This document shows positions 6,333 to 14,458 of a DNA stretch of 20,470 bases, piece by piece. Origin of the DNA: a virus. Every line of letters starts with the position of its first letter. The first letter of the stretch is position 1. Made by a program: the position numbers and the translations under genes. Below the pieces are notes generated by a model that saw nothing but the letters and a program-made list of their open reading frames with translations, was not told the origin of the DNA and did no database searches. Where the stretch lies: the IMG/VR virus record IMGVR_UViG_3300032213_001992, positions 1 to 20,470 of that record, one strand, 5' to 3'.

Positions 6333-7166
6333 TTACTGAGTTTCTAAAAAAGTTTTGATTTGTTCAAAATAAATTTGGTTGCTTTTTTTGCCTGGATGCA
6401 GTTTGTCAAAATTTGTATCTACTCGATTTGATAGCATTGAGTCGTAAAGATTGACCCATTGCTGTGGATCAATTCCACCGGCTTGATCATAATCGTCATG
6501 CATGATTTTATAAAGTTTGAAAATATCCTCATCGTTTCTGGAATCTATGTTCAAGATTTCTTTTTTGGTAAAAGGTGTGTAAGCTTCGGGCAATACATCG
6601 TGCAGCCTTACAAAATAGTCGTTGTCCCAGGGACAACATCCGTTTATGAAATATAGTTTGATGCCAAAAGATTTGGCTAGATTTTGTAAAATATTAGAAT
6701 AACGCACAACTTTTAAAATTTCTGGATGTAAATGATGTAAGACTAAAAGTCTATCTAGCAAATCATCTAGATATTTTCTATTCCAACTGATTCCGTTGTT
6801 TAAATTGACGTCACATCTAAGTCTATTGATCGAATTAATATTTTCGGACGTGGGCCAAAGTTCGAATCCCACATCAAATGTGTATCTGGGCATAGATGTC
6901 CATTCACAAAAAATTATTTTTATTTCTTTCTGGAATTTTGAAATTATATTTGTGGTATTGATAAAAATGTCAGTATTGCTGGCACCGCCCTGCCCACAAT
7001 TCAAAAGCTCAAGTTTATTTAATTCAGGAATTTGACTATGGCACAACGTGACATACAGATCTGGATGGTTTGGCACTGCGATTGATATGCTGTCATCAGG
7101 AGAGTCTAATTCTGTCCAACCATTGCCGGCGGTAAAACTGCAACCTAAAAAAACTAACTTATCCAT
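6333..7166 (-). CDS. SGNH/GDSL-family hydrolase
   Basis: Predicted esterase/lipase-fold hydrolase, commonly a deacetylase or acylesterase acting on carbohydrates or lipids. The 277-residue protein shows the SGNH blocks in order: LGCSFTAG with nucleophile Ser10, NCGQGGASN with the oxyanion Gly and Asn (about 57-64), and the C-terminal DKLHPG block supplying the Asp254-x-x-His257 pair. Block III asparagine is probably in the INGCCPWDND region but less certain. No signal peptide. AGGA lies about 7 bases before the ATG at 7166, and the start overlaps the GIY-YIG gene end by 8 bases, so it is the last gene of the leftward operon. Its DNA is visibly more A/T-rich than the core genes, suggesting separate acquisition. 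In phages such proteins may trim surface polysaccharide or act in the infected cell; location cannot be told here. Confidence 0.8.
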   Translation of the reverse strand: MDKLVFLGCSFTAGNGWTELDSPDDSISIAVPNHPDLYVTLCHSQIPELNKLELLNCGQGGASNTDIFINTTNIISKFQKEIKIIFCEWTSMPRYTFDVGFELWPTSENINSINRLRCDVNLNNGISWNRKYLDDLLDRLLVLHHLHPEILKVVRYSNILQNLAKSFGIKLYFINGCCPWDNDYFVRLHDVLPEAYTPFTKKEILNIDSRNDEDIFKLYKIMHDDYDQAGGIDPQQWVNLYDSMLSNRVDTNFDKLHPGKKSNQIYFEQIKTFLETQ

Positions 7167-7599
7167 TGATATTTCCTAATTTGCGGATATGGCTACCATG
7201 CACACGCACTTGAATGTGTCCATTGTACCAGTCATCGCTTTCTAATACACGTCTTGAGAATTGTTCGCGAGCTTCTATGTAACTACATTCAGCCTTGGAC
7301 CTGCAGTAGTATAATATTTCGCGAGTGAAGTTTTGGTTGCCTAACTGTGCTACATCTTTGTTTAGTTGTTCGTTGCTGCCGTAGTATGTCTGCCAGTCTG
7401 ATTCGATTTTGCCACGTATTTTCTTGCGCTTCTTGTTGCCGTTCTTGAGTTTTACTGTCTTGTATGTTGTCTTGCTGAATTTTGCTAATTTTTTTCCAAT
7501 ATACTTTCTGCCGGTTAAGTTATTTGTGATCAAATAAACAAAACCCACGCAGTCTTCGGGTAACACTTCAATAGTTTTGCTTTCGAATAACCATGACAT
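7159..7599 (-). CDS. GIY-YIG endonuclease (putative homing/Seg-like)
   Basis: Predicted DNA endonuclease. The N-terminal GFVYLITNNLTGRKYIGKK segment (about residues 19-37) carries the two signature triplets in the forms FVY and YIG with the usual spacing. A lysine-rich loop (KNGNKKRKKIRGK) is followed by ESDWQTYYGS, the helix with a TREIL motif, and CSYIEAREQF, where the glutamate is the likely metal-binding catalytic residue. The layout and 146-residue length match a GIY-YIG family widespread in T4-like phages, often as a free-standing gene rather than within an intron. It starts 18 bases after the stop of the first radical SAM gene and overlaps the SGNH gene by 8 bases. Whether it mobilises itself or neighbours, or serves in exclusion of competing phages, is unknown. 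Confidence 0.82.
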   Translation of the reverse strand: MSWLFESKTIEVLPEDCVGFVYLITNNLTGRKYIGKKLAKFSKTTYKTVKLKNGNKKRKKIRGKIESDWQTYYGSNEQLNKDVAQLGNQNFTREILYYCRSKAECSYIEAREQFSRRVLESDDWYNGHIQVRVHGSHIRKLGNING

Positions 7600-7617
7600 G
7601 GACTATTGTTTATCATC

Positions 7618-8637
7618 TTACCACTCAGTTGCGTATTTTTCATCTACCCTGGTCGCTGCACACTTTGTTTGGCATTCTTGCCAGCTATAATCTCGGAATG
7701 TAGTCGACCAAAAATCATCAGTCACTGCATCAGTCAAAGTTCTCGCATTCAAATCAAATTTAGCAGAAATTGCTTTCCATTCTGAATTGTGGGCATAGCG
7801 ATTGGCCACCCAACAACAGGGAAAGAGTCTGCCGCGAGCATCAATGTATAAACCCTTGTTACCGATCTCACACAACGGTCGCACACCATTGATTTCTTTG
7901 TTGCGACGGTACAAATCCAGATTGATTGGGTGTGTTTTCCATGCGTGATTGTTCAGTCCACGCACACTCAATAAAATTGTTTCTCGCTCAAATCTGTGAC
8001 TGGAGCTGACAAATTCATCTGCGGGTTGCAGATTGTCGTCGATGCCATAGGATGGATAGATTTTTCCAAATTTTGTACTTTTGGTAATTTGAAACCCATC
8101 CATGCCCCATTGTTGCGCCATGTCAATCATGTCATGCAACTTCTCTTGATTGAACTTGAACGCTATGGCGGCCCATAAAGTACGACAGTGAGAATTTTTG
8201 GTCAAGGTAGTAACACCCTGCTGTATTGATTCAAAGTCGCTGTTGATTCTATATAGATTGTTTGATTCGTTGTTCCAGCCATCTATGCTGAAATGTACAG
8301 TATCCTGCTCGGTGAGCACACTGCCTAGTTGCTGCCACCATTCTGGTTTCTTGTGTGATCCATTGGTGACAATAACAATCTCAACAGGTTTGATTGATTT
8401 GATGTATTGAATAACTGGTATAAGATCGTGGGCATAGATAGGATCACCGTCATCACCACAGAATGTGATCTTTTCTACATTGTCAAGAACAAATTCTTGA
8501 GTAAAGTTTCTTTTAAAAAATTCTAAATCCAGTTCAGTGTTTACCAAACTGTCAGGAATTTCCTGGCGAGCACAACGTGGGCAACGTAGGGTACACTTGC
8601 TACTAATCTCAATATGAAAATGCCAAGTGGCTAACAT
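7618..8637 (-). CDS. Radical SAM enzyme with SPASM-like C-terminus (downstream copy)
   Basis: Predicted iron-sulfur enzyme that cleaves S-adenosylmethionine to start radical chemistry, probably on a peptide or protein. With the start at ATG 8637 (339 aa), the cluster motif CTLRCPRC places cysteines at residues 15, 19 and 22, exactly as in the neighbouring paralogue. GAGG lies 7 bases before this ATG, whereas the earlier in-frame ATG at 8658 has no such site, so I prefer 8637. Further motifs: FCGDDGDP (GGEP-like SAM contact), VTNGS, HFSIDGW, and a C-terminal cysteine set RPLCEIG, FPCCW and ECQTKC typical of SPASM/twitch auxiliary clusters, with YIDARGR between. The start overlaps the upstream paralogue's end by 7 bases (ATGTTAG). 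No precursor peptide gene is visible nearby. Substrate unknown. Confidence 0.85.
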   Translation of the reverse strand: MLATWHFHIEISSKCTLRCPRCARQEIPDSLVNTELDLEFFKRNFTQEFVLDNVEKITFCGDDGDPIYAHDLIPVIQYIKSIKPVEIVIVTNGSHKKPEWWQQLGSVLTEQDTVHFSIDGWNNESNNLYRINSDFESIQQGVTTLTKNSHCRTLWAAIAFKFNQEKLHDMIDMAQQWGMDGFQITKSTKFGKIYPSYGIDDNLQPADEFVSSSHRFERETILLSVRGLNNHAWKTHPINLDLYRRNKEINGVRPLCEIGNKGLYIDARGRLFPCCWVANRYAHNSEWKAISAKFDLNARTLTDAVTDDFWSTTFRDYSWQECQTKCAATRVDEKYATEW

Positions 8638-9497
8638 AGTTGAACCTCGCGTTGCCACTGTTCTTGGAACACTGTTTTATTTTTGGTTGTAGAACAGGCC
8701 TTTACGCACACCAAGTTAGGTGTGTCTGTTTTCCAGGTTAATTTTACAGTAGCCAGATCATCTTTGACAAAATCTCTTTGAGTAGCCCCAAGCCAGCAAC
8801 AAGGGCTTACCCGACCTTGAGCGTCTATGTACATACTTTTTTCATTGAGCACGTGACATTTAATGGGTCCTTGTTTGATTGCGGGTTGTCGCCATCCTAT
8901 AGGAAATTCCAATCGATCAGTAAACCCACGCTTACTGACCTTGGCACGAAACCACTTGAATCCCAGATCACGTGCTAATTGCTCACAAGCATCTACTTGA
9001 TGTTGATTATGTTTGTAAACCAACATGTCCCAATGAGCTGATCCGCCTGCAGCAATGAATGCTTGGGCATTGGCCATCAGCTTTTTCCAATTTACATTTT
9101 TTCTATACACGTGATTGGTATCTTCTAATCCATCTATGCTGAACACACAATAGTCTCGGGCCTGATTAAACAAACCTCCTAGTTCATGCCAAAAGAATGT
9201 GCTTTGCACAGCACCATTGGTGTTCATGCCTAGCACGATGTCAGGATTGATTTTTCTAAAATATCGGTAAATGTCTAGGGTATAATACCCGGCAGCCGGG
9301 TCACCATAGTTGCCACACATGAACATCTTGTCCATGTTGCCAATCACGCGATCAGAAAAATGTTGTTGGATTTGTTCTATGCGTAAGTGATGTTTTTGAT
9401 CCTTTCTAAATATCGGATCGGTTTCTCGGGCGCACATTGGGCATGCAGCCTGACAGACGTCTGTGGGTTCGATGTGTAATACTCGGATTCTACGCAA
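8631..9497 (-). CDS. Radical SAM enzyme with SPASM-like C-terminus (upstream copy)
   Basis: Paralogue of the next gene downstream and probably its partner. The 288-residue product starts at a TTG (9497), since the codon two before it in frame is a TAG stop and no early ATG exists; GGATG about 8 bases upstream may serve as ribosome binding site. Motifs in order: CQAACPMC with cysteines 15, 19 and 22 for the catalytic [4Fe-4S] cluster, MCGNYGDP, MNTNGA, FSIDGL, then the C-terminal KCHVL, YIDAQGRVSPCCW and VCVKAC cysteines for auxiliary cluster(s). It overlaps the end of gene 46 by 8 bases and therefore depends on that gene's translation. The family includes peptide-modifying and anaerobic maturase enzymes; the sequence does not say which reaction this one performs. 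Confidence 0.85.
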   Translation of the reverse strand: MRRIRVLHIEPTDVCQAACPMCARETDPIFRKDQKHHLRIEQIQQHFSDRVIGNMDKMFMCGNYGDPAAGYYTLDIYRYFRKINPDIVLGMNTNGAVQSTFFWHELGGLFNQARDYCVFSIDGLEDTNHVYRKNVNWKKLMANAQAFIAAGGSAHWDMLVYKHNQHQVDACEQLARDLGFKWFRAKVSKRGFTDRLEFPIGWRQPAIKQGPIKCHVLNEKSMYIDAQGRVSPCCWLGATQRDFVKDDLATVKLTWKTDTPNLVCVKACSTTKNKTVFQEQWQREVQLC

Positions 9498-11256
9498 GAT
9501 CTACATCCGTGTTGTAACTGGTAAAGCCGCCTTCTTTGACCACCTTGAGAATGTTTTCTACACGACCGGCCAGTTCATCTCTGTGCGAAACCAGCCAGAT
9601 TGATTTGTGACGTTCTCGACTCATGTGTTTGAGCAAGGCCAACGAATTTTCTACGCCCTGTGTATCTAGTCCTGAGTCGATCATTTCGTCTATGAACAGC
9701 ACATTGATGGGTTGGTACAGACTTTCGAACACATCGCGGAAGGCCCAGCTCATGGACAGTATCAAACGGTTGCGCTCACCGCGACTCAAATTGTCAAAAT
9801 CTAATTCGCGACCTAGTTCCTCAATGCTCACAGTCAAGTCGTTCTGGAATATCACAGTGTGTGGCAACCCGATCCTGTCTAAATAGTGTGTGAGTCGGGC
9901 ATTCAAATAACTCAAATTCTGTTCAATGATCTTTTTGCGTATAAAACTGTCCTTGCTGGTCAATAGTTTTAGCAAGAAGTCTTGATGTTCTTGTAGTCTA
10001 GTAAGTTCGTTAAGTGTGTCATAACTTACTACCTGTAACGCCCGGCCCTGCATGTCAGAGATCTGTTCTTCGTAAGGATCTGTTTCGACCTGTTTGTCCG
10101 TTAACTGTTTTTCTAATGCCGACATACTGCTCCGATGGTGTATAGCATCCTCCTCACGATCATAAAACATCGCAGGCGGTTTGCCTAGCGTGCCCAAGGC
10201 GGTGTGGGCAGTCTCAAGTTCTGATAAGAGCTGTGTATGTTCCTGGCACGCTTCTCGCGCTCGCTCCAGATCAGCCTGCTTACCTTCCAGGACCTGTTGG
10301 TGCTTATGGTCGTGGAAAGCCTGCCCGCAAGTGTGACATGTGTGACTTTCAAGTGTCGCAATCTCCTTGCCAAGCTTCTCAATGCTTTTGTTCTCGCGGT
10401 CCTTATCAAGCTTCGTGCGGGAGATCTGTCCAGCCAGATCGTTAAGATCTTTGCGCTTCTGATCCCATACTCGGTGCGCCTTGTGGGACGCAATCTCGGC
10501 TTCAATGTCAATCTTCTTGAGCTCTTCGAGCGCGGTTTCAAGTTTTGCAATCTCTTCTTCATGTTTGGTCATCCATAATGTTTGCCTGCGTCGCAAGGAT
10601 TCGATCTGTTCTTCGATCCTTTTGTTGGCCTCCTGCACAGCACGTATGCGGAATTCTTCCTGCTGTATGCCTTCCTTGGTCTGCCGGTTGTGTTCTTTGA
10701 TCTTGTCGGCTCGCTCACTGAGCATGGTAATGCCTAATAACTGTTCAATAATGGTTCTTTGATCGTTGGCTTTGAGACTTAGAAATGGTTCAGTATAGGT
10801 GTTGAGTGCTAGGATGTGTTTGAACATGTCGTGACTGAGCCCCAGCACCGATTCTATAGCATCCTGTGTTTCTCTTGAATCACCTTGAGCTTCGTCGGTT
10901 ACGGTCTGTTGTTCGTTGTTTACATAGAATCTTAGAACATTGGGTTTGCGACCACGTTCGATGCGATATTCCTTGCCACTCACACTGAAGTCCAAGCTGA
11001 CCAGCATGTTTTTTCCGTTGGTCTTGTTGACCAGATTGTCTTTGCGTATGTTTGAAAGAGCTTGACCATACAGGCTGTAACTAAGTGCGTTGATTATGGT
11101 GGTCTTGCCTGTGCCATTACGGCTGCCATCGCCGCCCAGATCGAGATTTTCTCCCAGCACCAAGGTCAGGTCTTTGCGTTCAAAATTTATGCCCTGGGTG
11201 TTGTTGCCCACACTCATGAAGTTTTTTACTGTTAGTTTTTTTATCTGTAAACTCAT
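9490..11256 (-). CDS. 46: Recombination nuclease ATPase subunit, T4 gp46-like (SbcC/Rad50 family)
   Basis: ATPase subunit of the gp46/gp47 complex that resects DNA ends for phage recombination-dependent replication, repair and host DNA degradation. The 588-residue product from ATG 11256 (MSLQIKKLTVKNFMSVG) contains Walker A with RNGTGKTT (about 46-53), a long coiled-coil arm interrupted by the zinc hook CHTC (307-310), the ABC signature LSRGERNRLILS, Walker B VLFIDEMID and the switch histidine in SHRDEL. An in-frame TTG-type start at 11352 would add 32 residues that do not look like gp46, so I chose 11256, which overlaps the upstream stop as TAATG. T4 gp46 is 560 residues. Unlike T4, a 396-residue gene lies between it and gene 47. 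Confidence 0.95.
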   Translation of the reverse strand: MSLQIKKLTVKNFMSVGNNTQGINFERKDLTLVLGENLDLGGDGSRNGTGKTTIINALSYSLYGQALSNIRKDNLVNKTNGKNMLVSLDFSVSGKEYRIERGRKPNVLRFYVNNEQQTVTDEAQGDSRETQDAIESVLGLSHDMFKHILALNTYTEPFLSLKANDQRTIIEQLLGITMLSERADKIKEHNRQTKEGIQQEEFRIRAVQEANKRIEEQIESLRRRQTLWMTKHEEEIAKLETALEELKKIDIEAEIASHKAHRVWDQKRKDLNDLAGQISRTKLDKDRENKSIEKLGKEIATLESHTCHTCGQAFHDHKHQQVLEGKQADLERAREACQEHTQLLSELETAHTALGTLGKPPAMFYDREEDAIHHRSSMSALEKQLTDKQVETDPYEEQISDMQGRALQVVSYDTLNELTRLQEHQDFLLKLLTSKDSFIRKKIIEQNLSYLNARLTHYLDRIGLPHTVIFQNDLTVSIEELGRELDFDNLSRGERNRLILSMSWAFRDVFESLYQPINVLFIDEMIDSGLDTQGVENSLALLKHMSRERHKSIWLVSHRDELAGRVENILKVVKEGGFTSYNTDVDLA

Positions 11257-12446
11257 TATATTTTGGCCAGCAGGTCTGTTAATTGCGATTTTGAATAATT
11301 TTCTACGTAGTGTTGAAAATTGTATTCGACAGTATCTACTATATTGTTGCACAGTTTATCAAAATCTGCTACGGACATAGAGCAAATTTGTTGGCAAATT
11401 GCAGCAACTTTTTTCATACGTTTGGAACAATCTGGTTCTGAATCATACGATTCGTCCCAAAATTTTGCAAAGGTTTTGAATCCAAGATTTTTTAATCTTG
11501 CAAGGGTGTTACAAGCACCCAAGACTACAAAAGGCCGACGATTCAAAATTGGAGTCCAAGTTTTTTCACTGATATAAGGATATGGGTAATCAAAAACTGT
11601 TTCAGCCACAACATACAACAATGCTTGTTTCACAGCCGGGATCCAAAATTTGACATCGTAGGGCAATACGTTTGGTCCTTCATGCAATCTTTCGTCTTTG
11701 TAGTTGTTGTTAAAACTGTCTGAGTGTTTGTTGAATATCTGTTTTAGATCAGAATCTGCTGTAAAAAAATCATTGATTCTGGTATATGGGTGCGGCCATA
11801 TCATACTTTGAGAAACGTTTAATGTAGTTGATTCAACTGGTGGCAGATTGTCAAAGTGTGAACGAGATTGCCGGTCAAAGTGCCAGGAACATATTCCAGA
11901 ATCCAGACAGTTTAAATCTTTCAACAATGATAAAAAAAACAATCGATGAGATCTTTTCTGTCCGTTTAGATAGATAAATTTTTTTTTAATTTTATCAAGT
12001 TCAGGACCTGAATTTATCACATGATCGGAAATGGTCTCGGGACACATCATGAGCTGGTAATTACACTCGACTATCTTGAGATAGTCGTTGTCAAAATCAT
12101 GATTGTGATATTTTTTTCCTATGTGATTTTTTATTTCTTGTTGAATGCCTTCGTGGTTTGTAAAAAAAATCACACTAGAAAGAGAGATATCAAGTTGGCG
12201 CAACAGTTCTAAAAGATTATACAAGTGTAAGCCAATGTCATTGGTCAGATAAAAATCTGTGTCAAAGTGAGAGATTATAATTTTTTCATTGGGTGCGTAG
12301 TGTGATTTTTGCAAACTTTTTAATACATCAAAAAAAGTTTGAGCGTCTGACGTCACATGGGTAAGATCAAATTGACCTATGATGGAATATTTTTTTTCGC
12401 ATTCTTGTTGTATCGAAGACCAAAGAAAACATTTGATGTCTATCAT
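11256..12446 (-). CDS. Glycosyltransferase-like protein of unknown specificity
   Basis: The 396-residue product has no secure family assignment. Its second half looks like a GT-B-type glycosyltransferase C-terminal domain: KKKFIYLNGQKRSHR (about 154-168), then DYPYPYISEKTWTPILNRRP (286-305), where SEK followed by a helix and FVVLG resembles the nucleotide-sugar site of GT10-like fucosyltransferases, then LKNLGFKTFAKFWDESYD. Such proteins occur as hypothetical genes in aquatic T4-like phages. The N-terminal half is A/T-rich and unassigned, with an alpha/beta look (KIIISHFDTDFYL, SVIFFTNHEG). The start overlaps the gene 47 stop (ATGA) and the stop overlaps the gene 46 start (TAATG), so it is precisely embedded between the two nuclease genes. 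Its DNA is clearly A/T-richer than both. Confidence 0.6.
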   Translation of the reverse strand: MIDIKCFLWSSIQQECEKKYSIIGQFDLTHVTSDAQTFFDVLKSLQKSHYAPNEKIIISHFDTDFYLTNDIGLHLYNLLELLRQLDISLSSVIFFTNHEGIQQEIKNHIGKKYHNHDFDNDYLKIVECNYQLMMCPETISDHVINSGPELDKIKKKFIYLNGQKRSHRLFFLSLLKDLNCLDSGICSWHFDRQSRSHFDNLPPVESTTLNVSQSMIWPHPYTRINDFFTADSDLKQIFNKHSDSFNNNYKDERLHEGPNVLPYDVKFWIPAVKQALLYVVAETVFDYPYPYISEKTWTPILNRRPFVVLGACNTLARLKNLGFKTFAKFWDESYDSEPDCSKRMKKVAAICQQICSMSVADFDKLCNNIVDTVEYNFQHYVENYSKSQLTDLLAKI

Positions 12447-13456
12447 AAATTTTGATAAATCTTTAACAAAAGTTTGGGATCATAAAATTCACTCTCTATA
12501 TTTGTAAGTTGATCAGTTACTATTTGATCTACACTTTCAAATTTGACTTCTCCTGGCGCCATGTCTGTGTCTACGGCTGTGTTTTTGACCGGAATCAAGG
12601 CCATCTCTCTGAGATCGTAATCTTTAATAAACGTATCTTTGATAAAATTAGCTTCTTCGTAGCTGATGTCAATGTCTAGCTCCACACGCACATGCATGTT
12701 TTTGGCCAACAAGTCTGGGGCCGAATCAATGACCTGGCTGAGTTTTAGGACTTTGTACAAGGGTTGTCCTGGCCAGGAATGGAACACAGGTTGCTGGCCC
12801 CACTCTAGTGTCATCATGCCACGCTGATTGTCGCCAGCATCGGCATAATTGTGTGGAAAGCAGTTGCCGATATAGTGTATGTTTTTCTTTTGCTGTCGCA
12901 AGTGAAAATGTCCAGAAAACACACGATCAAACCCACCGAAGTGATCAACCTGTATATCACCATGATCGGGCATTTCTACCATGGCATTCATTTTAAAATG
13001 CGGGAGTTCAAAGTGCCCAAACATGTACTGACCTTTTAGTTTTGGTATCTTTTTATGATCGTCGCCGACCAACCAAGGTGCTATGACCACATCGCCGTCC
13101 TGAAACCAGTCATTGACTATTTGTATGTTGGGTATATGCCGTGCCCATTCTGTGCTGTAGATGTCGCGCTTGTCACGATAATACAAGTCGTGATTGCCCG
13201 GAATAAAGTAAAATCGATCAAAAGCCGCACTCAACTTTTCCAGACTACGCAGGCTATATTGCAAGGTCTGCATGTTGATTGCTGCACGCTGATGGCTCCA
13301 GTCGCCTAGGAACATGCCGGTTTCACAACCATTGGCCCGGGCCGTGTCTATAAACCAATCAATGAAATTACTACAATCTTGATTGTGAACCAGGCTGTTG
13401 GATTTTAAACCAAAGTGGATGTCAGTGCAAACTGCTACCTTACGGAATAGACTCAT
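12443..13456 (-). CDS. 47: Recombination nuclease catalytic subunit, T4 gp47-like (SbcD/Mre11 family)
   Basis: Metallophosphoesterase-fold nuclease that works with gp46 in end resection. At 337 residues it matches T4 gp47 (339). The metal-binding motifs are all present: TDIHFG (Asp12, His14), GDWSH (Asp52, His55), PGNHD (Asn88, His89), GHFE (His148) and SGHFHLRQ (His183, His185). The start at 13456 is fixed by the closeness of the first motif. The four-base ATGA overlap couples it to the GT-like gene, which in turn is coupled to gene 46. A sigma70-like promoter (-35 TTGCAA, 17-base spacer, TATAAT) lies so close upstream that a message made from it would have almost no leader; no Shine-Dalgarno is visible. 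Confidence 0.95.
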   Translation of the reverse strand: MSLFRKVAVCTDIHFGLKSNSLVHNQDCSNFIDWFIDTARANGCETGMFLGDWSHQRAAINMQTLQYSLRSLEKLSAAFDRFYFIPGNHDLYYRDKRDIYSTEWARHIPNIQIVNDWFQDGDVVIAPWLVGDDHKKIPKLKGQYMFGHFELPHFKMNAMVEMPDHGDIQVDHFGGFDRVFSGHFHLRQQKKNIHYIGNCFPHNYADAGDNQRGMMTLEWGQQPVFHSWPGQPLYKVLKLSQVIDSAPDLLAKNMHVRVELDIDISYEEANFIKDTFIKDYDLREMALIPVKNTAVDTDMAPGEVKFESVDQIVTDQLTNIESEFYDPKLLLKIYQNL

Positions 13457-13464
13457 AGTTTAAA

Positions 13465-13493
13465 ATTATACACTACAAAAATAGGTTTTGCAA
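13465..13493 (-). promoter_or_regulatory. Sigma70-like promoter ahead of gene 47
   Basis: On the minus strand TTGCAA (13493-13488) and a perfect TATAAT (13470-13465) are separated by 17 bases, the ideal spacing. Only 8 bases separate the -10 box from the gene 47 ATG, so transcription would begin at or within a few bases of the start codon. The match is good, but it lies in a short A/T-rich gap between gene 55 and gene 47 where chance matches are easy. Confidence 0.45.
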
Positions 13494-13502
13494 CCCATCT
13501 GG

Positions 13503-14417
13503 CTAGGATGTTTCCCAGTCTTCTCCGGCAGTGATGGTCACTGTAGAACTGGCATTGGGATTCTTTTTGCCAGCATTTTGTCGAGTCCATGATGGATTGA
13601 GTCCGGCTTGTTCCAGCATGTCGTCGCGAATGTTTTGATTTTTCTTTTCTAGATTCAAGATGCGTGTGAAACTATTGGTAATGGCCGCAGTGTAATATGC
13701 AAAAGGATTTTGGCTCTTTGATTCGTCAAACTGTAGGCCGATCTGGCTTAACTGTAACAAGGCTTGTCCACGCATTTCTTCGTTGTAGGTATAGCCCCGC
13801 CAGTTTGATCTAGTGGCATAGCGTTCGCATAATTTCATAAACATGGTGGCCAAGGTACGGGTCATGGTGCCATGATCTTTTGAAAACTCGCCCTTGTCAA
13901 GGTCGCCACACCAGTGGCTCTTTCCTACCAGATATGGCATCTTTTTTTCATCCAAGCGATAATGATAGAACGGTGGAAAGTTTAAACGCACATGTTTTTC
14001 ATCCAACACAGGTTGTTCCAACAATTCAGCCAGTGGATCGTCTTCATCCAACACGTCCAGTTCAAATATGTCTTCAATTTTCTTTTTCTTCTGTTGACTT
14101 TTTGGAATTTTTTTGGGTGCCATGGGTATGTGTTCCCAGCAGGTTATGCGAAACACCAAGTCTGTGTTGGGGATTTTTTTAGGATCAACATCTACACCGG
14201 TTTCGCGTCGTATACGATCTGCACGATTTCTTCTTGCTTCGGCTGTGGTTCTTTGATTGATTTTTTCCACTGTGGGCAAAATTATGTCATACTGGTGATC
14301 TGTCGCAGGGTCACGATAGGTGCAGTAGGTATTTTTACTAAGGTGTATCTGTTTTAAGATATCTCTGTTGTTGAGATAGTTGGTTTTTGCTGGGGTCCTT
14401 GTGACAGTGTTTGACAC
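13503..14417 (-). CDS. 55: Late-transcription sigma factor, T4 gp55-like, with long N-terminal extension
   Basis: Redirects host RNA polymerase to phage late promoters. The C-terminal half has the gp55/sigma region 2 signature: SNWRGYTYNEEMRGQALLQL, then FDESKSQNPFAYYTAAITNSFTRIL and LEKKNQNIRDDML, closely paralleling T4 gp55. The product is 304 residues against 185 in T4; the extra N-terminal part includes basic RNRADRIRRETG, a lysine run (QQKKKKIED) and an acidic stretch (LDVLDEDDPLAELLEQ). The start is a GTG with AGGAG seven bases upstream, an excellent ribosome binding site. It diverges from the baseplate operon beginning at 14528 and precedes gene 47. Family call is secure; function of the extension is unknown. 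Confidence 0.9.
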   Translation of the reverse strand: MSNTVTRTPAKTNYLNNRDILKQIHLSKNTYCTYRDPATDHQYDIILPTVEKINQRTTAEARRNRADRIRRETGVDVDPKKIPNTDLVFRITCWEHIPMAPKKIPKSQQKKKKIEDIFELDVLDEDDPLAELLEQPVLDEKHVRLNFPPFYHYRLDEKKMPYLVGKSHWCGDLDKGEFSKDHGTMTRTLATMFMKLCERYATRSNWRGYTYNEEMRGQALLQLSQIGLQFDESKSQNPFAYYTAAITNSFTRILNLEKKNQNIRDDMLEQAGLNPSWTRQNAGKKNPNASSTVTITAGEDWETS

Positions 14418-14436
14418 TAAAATTCTCCTGAGATAT

Positions 14437-14444
14437 TATTTATT
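14437..14444 (-). promoter_or_regulatory. Late-promoter-like box (AATAAATA) upstream of gene 55
   Basis: The minus strand reads AATAAATA, one base from the T4 late consensus, 19 bases before the GTG of gene 55. This would let gp55 drive its own gene, but the leader would barely contain the AGGAG ribosome binding site. An early or middle promoter would be expected too, and I see no convincing one in the gap. Confidence 0.3.
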
Positions 14445-14458
14445 GTAGCACAAAAAAC

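Noticed and set aside
11257-11352. Upstream extension of gene 46 by 32 residues
   Set aside because: The added residues do not resemble gp46, overlap the neighbouring gene's 3' end, and the ATG at 11256 forms a TAATG junction with the family-typical start MSLQIKKLTVKNF.
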